The position numbers and the translations under genes are program-made. This document shows positions 24,726-37,773 of a stretch of DNA of 64,000 bases, in pieces (the stretch's first letter is position 1; each line of letters begins with the position of its first letter). Source of the DNA: Diphasiastrum complanatum (Eukaryota; Streptophyta; Lycopodiopsida; Lycopodiales; Lycopodiaceae). The DNA is taken from positions 1,485,106 through 1,549,105 of the forward strand of contig CM055098.1 of the NCBI GenBank assembly GCA_029204225.1, in the 5' to 3' direction. A model generated the notes under the pieces. The model saw only the letters and a program-made list of their open reading frames with translations, was not told where the DNA came from and did not search any database.

Positions 24726-27700
24726 CAAGAGCACTCTACGCATGCATCTATCACAAACCATTAATGCATCACATAGTAATGAAAGGACACTTTGGATGAA
24801 AAAAACTAAGTATAGATTTGAATTGCTCTTGGGTAGAGAAAGAATGCTACGTAGAGCTCTCGAGTAGAGAGAGAATGTAAAATAAAACCTTAAGTGTGGG
24901 AGAACTACATCGATCAAGATCTTGCTACAAAAGACTAAGTATGGACTCACCCTCACTCCCACTCATAGTAGCTCGAGATCCAAGAGTGTGAAAATGATGA
25001 AATTTGATTGAACCAAAACACCACCTCTTACTATGATTGGACCTCCTACATGCCACCTCTTACAATGATTGGACCATTTTGGTGCACCTCACTTCATGAT
25101 TGGCCAAAATTGACAAATTAGATCAAGAGGTGCTCTGTCACTAATCCTCTAGCATCAAGCCAAGTGTACTAGCCTACACTACCACGAGCTAATCCACTTC
25201 TAAAAATGGCCTAATCACTTATTTACAAGTGTACAATGATTGGTTTTGAAAGAGGACCTCCAAACCTCAAGATAAATGGCTTTTACAATTTCACAGAAAG
25301 AAGTGCAAGTATGTGGTATCAGTGGGAGCATATGAAATATTTGTAAAACAATAACAAAAAGAACAAACATATCTAACTACTAGAAACTGAACTAAACTAG
25401 ATGAGATGTGCAAAAATATAATGTATCCTACTTTGAATAATATCAAAAGACATATAAACACCATCACCACAGCCTGTTGATGCTAAGGAAAGATGTGATA
25501 TGAGTAGCAACATGAGATGAATCTGGGCCCCTTTGATATCATCTGGGACAATAAGAAAGACAATATCATGTCACATGGTTGTCCATCTATAGGGGCATAT
25601 GTGTTGCAACGCATTAGTTGGGTCATTAGAGTCCTCTTGTAGGATTGCTCAAAGGCCACCTACAAGCAGAATTGAGACACTTGAGGGCATTGATTCACAC
25701 AAAAAATGCAACAAGCTCTTAGTTCCGCATTGCAAGAAGTTGCTATATTGCATCACCAACCAAAAGTTGGCTACTCCTCTATGTAGCCCAAAGATTAAGC
25801 CCATCAAGATGAACCTTCATGATTGTGTTTTACTTTCGAATCTAGTTGTGCCACCATACAAGGCCACTCAAACACCTGGTGATGAGCAAATCATGGCTAG
25901 CTTTCATCAAGACCTGTGATAGAAGCAGGCTGTCAATGTTGCTACCGTTGATCTAGATATTATTCATGCAACGAATCGAACCTTTGCACACTTTCTATAT
26001 GTTATGCAAGGTTGAGAGTTGTTGCATGGGCTATGCGACAAGTGTGGGTTGTTGATAGGGACATGTGGGCAAAGGTTGAACTTGTCTATAGAGGGATGTG
26101 GCGATGTCCCATGGTTCAAGCGCCCACAGACAAAGATGCTACCACTACAAGTTGATGTTCATAGGGTTGCTTACCAGAATCAGGGCCCACTTGGTGCAGT
26201 TGATCGAGCCAAAAGGGCAGGTCATGGGTATCTCAGTGTGCAATGCCATTCCAGATGTTGAGGTAGATAGGTTGCGGTTGAGGTAGATAGGTTGCGGGAC
26301 ACATATGGACCTAATGGGTCATCCACCTAGCCACTAACACCAGCATAAAGGTTTTTCCGGCAACTTGGACAAGGCTCCCAAAGCCAGGGTGCAAGGCCTA
26401 GCCATGAAAAGGCCCATAGCAATCAGGATATACTCCTACAAGGCATAAGATAGACATTCCTACCAGTTGCCAATGCACACACGGGGCTACCTAGGCCTTC
26501 TGCCAATACACAAGAGCCTTCGTGACTCTCAAGATCATCAATTGCTAGTGCATTGCCTTCATATGCAAGTCCTAGCTCAAGTGGAGAGAGAGCCCCAATA
26601 CATGCAATGCCATCATCAGATACACCCCTTGTTGACTCTTCTTCTACCACCATAGGGCATGTCAAACCTCGACTGCTAAGACCATTGCACATCAAAGGGG
26701 TTAGGCCCAAAGTACACCAGGCCACTTTGGGCGGCCAAGTGAGAGAGCACTTAGAACGCCATTTCTATGAGACTAGTAGCCCAAATTTTTGCAAGGGCAA
26801 CATTTCATTGCCAAGTGATTGAGGTGGACCACTCGGCCACACTTTTTTGTAACAAAGCATGGGGATGGTAATCACTAAGTTACAACTGCTTGAGACTTAG
26901 GGTAAGTCAAGGCTAGCCATGGAGGCCAAGTACCTCAAGACCAAATTAGCAGGTAAGAGACTTAAACGATTGCCAAAGGTTGGGAGGAGAATTTCCTTTA
27001 CATATCAGCTAGCTGGATTGATGAGGAGCTTGAGGAGCCAAACACCTACACTAACTGTATCAACCGACCTATATGAATCACGACGACATGCCATGGTACA
27101 AGTGCATTCCATATCAATGGTATAAATCAACAAGGCCATGGAATTGGAATAGTAGAAGACATGGAACATAGATATGTATGCCAAAGAGCCACATAGAACA
27201 CACAAAGATGTAATATCATTAATAGGGTAATAAAGACTAGTACTACCAACTGAATGCAATAGAAAATGACCCGATAGACACAGATACAACAAGCATATAC
27301 ACCAAGAAAACTTCACAAAAGTACCAAGAGATGTCTCTAAAGAACAAAATAGATTCTAATTTCTCCCCATAGAAACACCCATGAGTATCAAGTGACATCA
27401 ATGATAATCTGCTTAGGAACATGCAAGTAGAATTGTTGCTAAATGGACCATGAATCCTCACAACGTGGAAGGCATAAAGAGATACCAAACCAACTGTATG
27501 GACTGAATTTGACATATAAGCAACAAAAAATGGTTTGAATTAAAAAATAGAGCCAAATGTAGCTAGGTGAAACTTAAATACATAGAGTGTAGAAATTAGA
27601 ATCTTTGAAAAAAATGAAGATGGACTCATTGTAGCCAAGATCATTTGTGAAAGGACAACTCTGATTGAAATTGTCACATAGAAGTGTTTGCAATTTTATT

Positions 27701-30700
27701 GTAATGAGTATCAATGAAATATATTTGATGGCTCAAACATAGCAAGGGAACCATAAGATCCTGGAGACAAGGGAAACTGAGTTTGTGAACAAAACATGGA
27801 TACTAAAAGCTATAATGACACATAAACATGAAGTAAAATGTGTAAAATGAATCGGGGACATACAAGATAATATTACGCATATGTCGTAGAAATGTTTTAT
27901 CTAGAGAAGAATTTGAAAAGGGGTATATAATGAAGACGTATTACAAAAATGTAGATGTTGAAGCCTGAAGAAGCTACAAAAGGAAGATACTCATGTGAGG
28001 GAACAACAAGGAAAATATCATAAAATGGCTGCTGAAGAGAAATTGAAGAAAATCAATTGATTAAGATGCTTGTCTCAGATATAAAAATTGGCCAAAAATG
28101 CTACATGAAAAAATCATTGAAATTGTCATGGCTAATCAATTGCATAGCAAATTTACTAAAGGATTTGATAGTGTAAACCATTAAATAATCCCCAAGCTAG
28201 GGGCATAGACCAATGTTGGGTGGGTATATAGGTGCCCTACCGGTATTAACACGGGTATCAAAGAACCGACCCAACCTGTATATGATTCTTCGAATTTAGG
28301 GTCAATATCTGACTAGGGCTGGTTTTAGCCCAGCCAATGCTCATATTGTTACCCATATTAGGGGCAAAAGAATTGATTTTGCCATGATATCAAATATAGT
28401 ATCGATTTTTATTGGTATCCAAAATTACAAATTTAGTAAATTCTATTCATGGTTCCCCGAGTACATTGGTGGGCATCAACAAAGTATTGGCCTTCCAAAT
28501 CATATGCATATTGCGTTTAAAAAGGTCATGATTTTCATTAAATGCATTTCACCCTCGAACAAAAGAGTGATTTCAAAATATATTTCTATACTTATACCCA
28601 GGTTTATACTCGGCTGGTACACTCTTGCAATACCCAGGCCACATGATACCAGCCACCAATTTGTAGACATGCTTATATTGCAAAGCTGGTATCAACTTCT
28701 TTTGAAAGTATAGTACCAGGACTTGGCTGGTATTGAAAATTTTCAATAGCCGCCTAGCACCAATATAGATCAAGAATGGCACACAAAAGGTGTAGTGGAG
28801 TCCTCAGTACTAGTCTGATAGTGTATGCCACAATACATAATCCCCAAGGGGTGTAGACCAAGAATAGCATACAAAAAGGGCAGTGGAGTCCTCGATACTT
28901 AATAATGCCATGATGGAGCTACAGAAGAATCCAGATAACTGCCAACAGTAGAGGCAAGCGTGCAACATTCCAGAGAACATACATGCCAGCATTGAATGAA
29001 CAAGGTAAAACATCTTTGAGCGTAAGTTGAAAGCTTCCAAAAGGACTTACTTGTAGAAGCCTCTTAATCATGGTTGGAATAGCAAAAAACAATGATAGAC
29101 AATGATGGCATGGATAATGAAGAACAAAAAATAGAGATGGTAACCAACAACTGGCAATTGGAGTAAAATAGAGTAGTGGTGTAAATGACATTCAAATAAG
29201 AATGAACAGAAGATTTCACCTCTTCAAGTATTAAGAAACAACGAGATAATGGAAGAATCTGAACAATGCAAGCTGTAACAGTAAAGGTCTACAGACAACA
29301 CATGGAGGAGAGTCTGATTATGTTCTAGCTGGAAAAAAGTCATCATCTTACAAAACATCTTTGAATGCGACCCTATTAACCGGGGTTGTACTCTTTTTAC
29401 CAATTTCGTACTTGCATGAACCTGTATCAAGCTGCTCTCTAGGACATACCAAGATAAAAGTAAGAGCTGATCAGTGAAGAAATATGTTTTGAAAAATGGA
29501 AACAAGGCTATATGTTGTACCCACGACCCAGAATATGAGCAGAGTCAGCAGACTCATTATGAGCAGAATCCACCTCAAACGTCATGTCATTATGCTAAAA
29601 AATGATGTAAAGGTTCTGGTCAGGGACAACAACCAGAATATACAAATACCATGTTCAAAGTGGCAAAAAACAGATCCAAAAGTGTATACGAGTCTTAGAT
29701 CAGGTTAGCGACTAGAATGAATAATATATGTGACCAAAAGTGACCATAACAAGCTCCAATTGTTCCCAATGGGATCTGGTTTGAGACAGCAACCAAAAAT
29801 ATGCATAAAACTCGATCCGATGAGGAAGCTCAGTCCTAAGTTTCCATGCATGAAAAGTACTCTGAGAACAAGTGAAGAACATGTCCACACAAAATTTAGC
29901 ATTGTATCGTTTAAAAAGTTTAGCAGCTTTAGCTTAAGTGCTAGACCTCAGACTAGTATTTGGTAGTAAGCCTGTTACTGACACTTAACTTTTGACAAAA
30001 GAAAAACTCGTTCTTTGTTTGATCCTTCAATCAACTAGCTCCTTGGATTAGTTTTTCATACTTCTATAAGATAAATTTGATAAAAAGCATCCAACAATCA
30101 CAAATAAATCAAAGTTGAATTTTTGTACCTCTTTATGCACCATTCGTCTAAGTCTCCTAGGAATTTCCATAATGTGAAGGATACCTTGAATATCTCCAAC
30201 TGCCAGAAGTTGTGGTGCTGCATATAGTCAAGCACAGACTATCCTGGTATCAAACTCACTTCAAGGAATAATGGGCAGTCAAATGCTTTGAGTACCTCCA
30301 CTTGGCACAATGAATCTTTTATTGTGATTAGTGCCAATCCAATTGCAGCAGAGGTATCCAAGGGGGTTGGCTTAGTTAGGCTTGGCATCCAAAGTTTCTT
30401 TGGCCCCAAGTTCAAGCTCCCCTTGGAAACCAAGATGCAATTGCAGCAGAGGTAATAAGAACAAATACTGCTATGAATAAAGCAATAATTTCATAGTTTA
30501 GTTAAGTCCATGACACAGGGAAGATAATTAAAAGCCAATGCTATTTCCCCATAACTTTCATTATTATAGCACAGTTTTAAAAAATCATTTTAAATGTGAA
30601 ATATGAAGACGTCACTTTATGAATAGGAAGATAGAAAGAAGCTCACTGAACTGAGGAAAAAGAACAATTAAAGAATCTCAAATTCGTAAGGAAGTTATCA

Positions 30701-33700
30701 GAAGCCAAGCGTTAGTTGAGATGTGTATACAGCAGTTAGTGATGGGCAGTGTTCAAGGGACCAAATGAGATTGATGTAAGTAGATGAAGAATAGCACCCC
30801 AATATGTGCATTGTGCAATAAGAGTGTAAGGAGGCCATAGCTGACCTTATGCAAATCTAATAAGAATGGCTCAGAAACAAGAGAGCGATGACCAACAAGG
30901 ATAGATCTAAGATACTAGCACCAAAACAACAGCAAACATGCCAGAAAACAAAATAGACACAACAATGGACAAAATACAGGTGGGCTGAAATTCGTGCTCC
31001 ACAGGTGACCCAAGTAGCCGAAAACGTTGTATGATGATCTACGATCCAATACATCTTGAACGATTTCCAATACATCTTGAACGATTAGGCAGATGAATTG
31101 TTGGAAGTAGGAAGCTAAAAATATAAGCCTCCTTGAAAAATAACTTTATTTCCCGCAGCCACAAGTGAAAGAGACCTAGTTGCTAGGGAACATGAACAAA
31201 AATGCGAACGTGACCCCTGGTAAAGGGAACGTTTTCGAGAACTTGGGATTGTCGGAATGCCATGTCATTAAATATAAGTTTGAAACAGTGCTCAGGACAC
31301 TCGGCAAAGCATAGGAACGGAACCGACATTATTTCTCCAATGATGGTTTTTTATATAGGCATATGAACCCTTTTGTGGGTAATAATATTCAAAAAACCGA
31401 GAAACTTAAAGAAAAGGTGGTCTTTTTGGATGATTTTACTTTTTCTTCTTGGGAAGCATTCCCCCCCCCCCCCCCGGGAATGTTCCGACCTGGGAACGGG
31501 TGCACAGGAATGCCCCGTTAGGTGGGGATGGGGAGCGCGTTCCATGCGTTCCCTGGTAACTATGGAAAGACATGACTGTATATGGGTTGAATTTCGGGCA
31601 CCGATTTTCTAACCTTCCAAATAAGTGGAAGAATAGATGCAGGCTAGCAATTGACGTAGAAGAGATTTCTCATACATGCAACTAAAAAACTTCTTTGCGT
31701 TGCCAACTAGCCAAAACTTGATATTTTGGACTTTGAGATATCACATCCTTGACTTGCACAAAGAGAGACAATAACTATAAGCTGAAACTTGTAGATCACC
31801 AACAACCGGTAGTGGAAGACATATAGAGGCTGTACCCTATATTGCAATCTAGAAACGTTGCCAACAAATTCAAAATGTACAATGCAAGCTGGAAAATTTA
31901 TTCCCTACGCTGAAAAGGATGTTTTCCTTACTGAGAAGTGTGTTCTCCTTGTTAGAGAAAGTGTTCTCCATGTTATAAATGATTTCTCCCTGGAAGAAAA
32001 AGCTTCAAAGCCCTAGAAATTGCCCTGACAGCAAGTTAAGAACTCAATAGCACATAAAGTATCACATAAGCCGATAATGACAAACAAATTGAAGATCATA
32101 TAAAGATCTCCAACTAAGATAACTGTACAAACATAGATAAGCAGATCTTCAGCTGAGCTCCTGCAGAAAACTGAAGTCTCAAACAACTTCAAAATAATGA
32201 TCATCTACAGAATGGCTGCGAGTTACTCTACTTATTGTGTTTAAAGGTCTTTTAAAGACTCCTTCCAGGAAAGTATGAATAAGTCCAGGCATATACTACC
32301 ATGGCATGAGTCCCAAGAGGGTCGCCTACCACTTGGTCCCAAGGCCCATTATTTCCACCAATGAAAATAAGGCTCCAAGGCCCAAACTGAATGAACAATG
32401 TATCCAATAATGTCGTGGGGGGTCCAAAGTAGACTTAAGGCCCCAATAATGAATAACAAACTCCTTTACACGTCCATAACCAGTCCAGGCTTTACATGTT
32501 CTTGATGCTTTGGTATGATTGCGTTTGTAAGTCTTGCAAAAAGCTTCATGCACCGGTTCAAAAAACATTAATTGCACATTCATTTGTTTGAAGCCAAAGG
32601 GAATAATGTGTTATTTAATTCACACGAAAGTTTCTTCATTCACGTGAAATACTCTTCTCTTCTTTTTGTTTCAAACATGAAAGATAAAATGGCAACTCAC
32701 ATATGCAGCATTTTCAATCATATAACAAGTGCAAGTATTGTAATAGCCATGTTAACGCCTCAACATTAATTAAGCTGGAATCAATGGATTTGTGCAACGC
32801 TTCCATACGAAACAAAACATCTTGTATTCTACAAGCTTAATCTTGTGGCAACTTTTTGGTGAGCTTGAAAACAAAGATAAATAAACAAATGAAATGTCAA
32901 TGCAAATCTTTCTATGAACCACAAAGTTAAGAGCTTCACATGTTTGTTTCCAAAACTCCATAGAAGTCACTTGACACGATCCAATTGACACAGTCGTGGT
33001 TGGTTGGTGGCTATGGTCAAGTAAGTCCCACACTTCTATGCTTCCATCAATGTGCCCAATATATAGAACTGCAGGCCGAGATGGACTCCAGCCACCAGTG
33101 GTCAAATATCCTTCTGCAGATCTTGAAACAAATATAGGCTTCTGCACAGCCCCATACAAAACAAGGAAACGTCTGCTCATTCATCTCAGTGAACATTGAG
33201 AAACAGTTGGCAATACATTGGACCGATTAGGAACAAGTAACCTTAAGAGTGCTTTGTGTAATAGATGCTTTAATGTTTATAGATTTTCACATACCATGTA
33301 GTCTTCCTTCCACAAAGCAAAAGTCCAAATATCAATGGAAAGCAGTATATCCTCAAAAAATGGTGACCGTTGCAGAGCACGAACTTGTCCAAAATGCGAT
33401 TCTGAGATATGCTTAATAATACTTGCTCTAGCTGTACAGAAGTCTCCAGAACAGACTTCCCCAAACTGCAAAAATGAAGTTATCGTGTGAAGAAGTAAGC
33501 TCACAAAAGATCAAAACATTGAATTTTGCAGCCTAGATTTGTTATTGGTAAAGGGAGGCTAGGATAATTCTACAATTAGCTCTTGATTGAGCAAATTATG
33601 GTTCTTCACATTTTGGTCTTACACGTCCTGCTGCACTTGAGTATATGCTTGTATACTACACAGACATGCATAAGATACCTTGTATAGGTTAACACCAGGT

Positions 33701-36700
33701 TGCAAGGAAATTCTCTCAAAATTAAGCAACCACCTACAAAAGGTATTTTTTACTCATTGAACAATGCAATACAGTCTTAGGTTATCCGATCTGAGTCCTG
33801 ACAGCGATCAGCACAGAACTCAATGGCAAGCTACATTAATTGGCTGATTCTATTGATCATCAAGGTAGGCAGTTACTAGATTCAAATCCAAGGCAGAGTT
33901 AGATGAAAATTGTCTTAGTAAACAGGTGATTGTTAACAGAAGCTCTGCCAGGAAAGTAAGCAACCGATTGGGATAAAGATAGCAGTAGAGAAAACTAAAC
34001 AACAGAGACAAAACTACAAGATGCTTTCCATATGGCTCAAAACTCTTGGAAATCAATAACATTTATCATCAAAATATGCTTTGCAAAAAACTGACATAAA
34101 AGAGCTCATGAGCAAACTTTTTCAGTAACATGATTGTCTGCTTGTGTGCTGCTCATACATGAAATCTCTTAGCAAATTTTAAACTCGAGTCATCTTTACC
34201 TAAGAACTCAACCACAACATACATGCTAAGCTCCAACATAATCCACCTTAGCAGCCGAAAACCACAATAATAATAAAAAGTGTTGTTAATATTTGTCAAG
34301 TCTCCTCCTGTGACATTAGAATAGACAAATAATTTGCAAGTACAGAGAAATTTACATAGAAGCACCTCTGTGCTGCAGAAAAAATGAGAATCAATTGAAA
34401 ATGTCATCTTCAAAGGACCGACAAGCCTTTGGGGATATCCGTAGGCAAGATCAATCTTAATCACAGGGCACCATTTGTATTTCTCTGAGGCTACTTCAGC
34501 TGCTTCTTTTTCATTATCGGGGTCTATGTACTCATGCCTTTTACAGGATATATCCCAAAATATCACCTACAATGTAATAAATGGCTATTAAGAGAAGAAC
34601 AAGCTGACCTGATTTTCAATACATTTATGAGAGTCAAGCTATTAACTTAAACCTTCAAGATGGTTCTCTTTCTGGTGTGACGGTAACTGCTACAGAAAAT
34701 TCTTACTCTTCTACTTGGGTACATAAGCATTCCTAGTAACATCTAATTCAATGGTTAACAAACATTTTTCACCTTTCCATCGGCTGCAACCGATAGGAGG
34801 ATATGTGCTTTTCCTGCATGGCCCTTGGTAATTTTTCCAGATGCATCTAACTGCAAAATGCCAATTTCAAGCCAAAATTTAACATTTAAGTTTCCTGCTA
34901 CGAGCATACAGGAGCACATAGAGGAAGACTTACTGACATTTCTACGAGACCAATAGAACACTGACCACGTCTGCACACAAATATATGTGATATAAGGCTT
35001 TTCAAAAGGAAAGATAGAGCATCTAGATCAACTTATCTGATGTGGCATCAAAACTACTTCCTGGTTTTCTGGATTTGGATGAACCATACTAGTAGGACTC
35101 AACTGATCACTTATAAATAAAAAAGACCTTTTCATAATTGCAGAAACAAGGGTACTTGATAGTTAGAAAGCCTTTTCTGCAATGCTAACCACAGTGGCAT
35201 CTTTGAACCATGGGATGGTGAATACCTGGAGACCATCCGGAAGCCAATGAAGATCTGATACAATAGAATTGTGTGATTTTTCAGATAAGCTCAGAAGACT
35301 GCAAAGAACCACAGGGGCCTTGTGCGATTTATCTTTCTCTTTGCCTTGCTCATAATCTTCTCGAACTTTAGATTTTCTCTCCATCTGCTCCTGTGCAAGG
35401 CTTATGTCCCACAGAATAACCTGCTTGCATCTAAAACAAAGTATTGTTAAGAATCCTTTTAGAAGACTTCCACATGTGCTAATCATTTTCTCATTACAGA
35501 TATTCAATACAATAATAAGTATGTCTAGAAAGTGGTACAAAATAGCCAGTTAGTGAGCTATTGACGGCATGCTTTGGAGTTTTCATGTCTTTTCGTGGTT
35601 ATTAGTTTGGAATACTCAAAAATTGCTAATATGCTAGCCATATTATTAACCATCAGAGTTTGTTCTGGGAAAGAAGAAAGAAATACATCTAGTGACACAG
35701 CAAGATTCAAGCCAAATGTAGTAAAATGAAAATTTTCTTTGCAACGCAAAGGCGGTACCCCAGGTCAATTGAACAGTTTTACTTATCTCAAATGCATACC
35801 TAGTAGCATCAGAAGATTCAATCCAAATGAATCAAGTGAAACATCTCTTTGCAACATGCAGAAGATACCTAGTTCAGCTTAATGGTTTTATTATATCAAA
35901 GTATCCTTTTTTAGGCAACCGAGAAATCATTTTGCACACATTCTCAAGCATGAAGAAAATTGTGTTTTACTCTTTTTGATACAGAGGAGCTGCACAGAGG
36001 TCAACAGAAATCTATGTTCAACTAACACCTACGGAACTTTATCTTTACATCTTGACTGAAAGGGTGACATACCTGACCACTGTGGCACCCTCCAGCAATG
36101 AACTGAGGGCTTGATGGATTGAATCGTAGACTGAAAATATCTGAATAACTTTCCAGCATAATCTGCACAAAAACATCAAATATGAGAACTTTGTAGCCCA
36201 AATAAAGGAGAAAATTTCTTTTAAAGGATGAGCTGGAACAAATGACTAAAATAAAAGCATCATCTTGTTAGTGCCAAACACAGCTTCATCCACCACCAAA
36301 ATGACCAGCTATCCTTGCTAAGACTTTCCTAACTGCAAAAACATAGAGTGCCAATCATTGAAGAGATATTACGAATTCCTTAAGTCATCAAAAATTTCAC
36401 TTATTGATGATTGAATCACAAAACTGGACATTCAATCGTCGTCTTGGGAATGTTGCTGCCTGTAACATGCCCTTGCAGTTGCAGCTGCATGCATTGTAAT
36501 ATGTACTACACCCCTGCTTCTCAAATCTCCATAGCTACATGCTTGCAGCCTAGTAGTAATACTACAGTCCTTCTACTGCCTCAGACTTGTACACGGTCTT
36601 GAATTCTGCTGCTGCCTCAGACTTGTGCCACCCACGCAAGTGCTTAGTCAACCTGCCCTTCTGCAGCTGACCAAGGCCCAAGACTGAGGGCTCCTCTTTC

Positions 36701-37704
36701 CGCCCTCATCTTCACCAAGCTGTGCCTCACACTAAAGTTTGAAGATGCCAAGCTCAGCCTCAGCATTGAATGGTGGGAGGAAGTAGAGGTTGCTAACAAG
36801 GGACGGGCAAGAAAATGGAAATGCAAACATTGCAATAACGAAAAGAGTGGAGGTACCAATAGAGTTCATGCCCGTCTTCAGCTGGGGGTCAAACCTGACT
36901 ACTATTGGACTCTCTTCCTGGAGTTGGACACAGCAGGGTTCCCAATTCTACCACGTTATTTGGATTCCGGATTATCACATGGTCTAAGGTTCATACTGGG
37001 TTAGTTCAGAGTCTCATCACATCAGCTAGAGATTGAACTATGAGATCAGAGGGAGATACTACTGTCTTTTTTGAGATGCACCAGTCACTCTTTGGTCGAC
37101 TATAGCATATGAGGATCCGCGTTGTGTTTGTTGCACTCATGATCAAAGAGATGCTACTTCTGTGACAGGATCTATGTCAGCCAGCTCAGTCTAGTCATTC
37201 TGACACACAGCTCCAAATCACATCCTTCTTCTCCCACAGGAGATCACGGCCTGATCCAGAGTTAGAGGATAGTGAGGCTGATGACAACTACTGGCATAGA
37301 GATGTGAGACGGTGTACCCTTCAGATTCGTATTGCTCGTGGGATCACTAATATGAGGAGACACACACTTCACAGACGACCTCTTAGATGACATCATCAGC
37401 ACACACTACCCCCAGCTGCAGTCTCCATTACGTCATTCTTCAGCAGCAACAGGATTTGATTTGATTCAATTTGATTGATGATTCTATGATGGGATATGTA
37501 CATGCATACCATCACCACCATCATAGTTAAATTTTGTCATTTGCAGTTATCAACAGTTATCAGATAGTAGAAGCTATCGATGGTAGTTGTTTTTAGTAGC
37601 TGCATCTCATATATGTTTTCGTTTTACATGCTCCTATTTGCACCACATACTTGACATGTACTTTTTTGTCTTATATGCCTTTTGGAATGAAAGAGACGTT
37701 AATA

Positions 37705-37773
<69 letters not shown>

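Noticed and set aside
25599-27125. Several plus-strand frames of 60-106 codons in a slightly GC-richer stretch.
   Set aside because: No motif, no consistent frame, many stops; could be a decayed insertion but nothing supports a gene.
32770-32939. Extension of the WD exon frame to the left of 32940.
   Set aside because: Similarity stops at EFWKQ, and splicing at 32940 joins the exon at 30217 in perfect phase.
33690-33740. Possible dynein exon reading [11 protein letters not shown] with good splice signals.
   Set aside because: Phase fits only with a chosen acceptor and I recall no matching family segment; left as a remark under exon k, not called.
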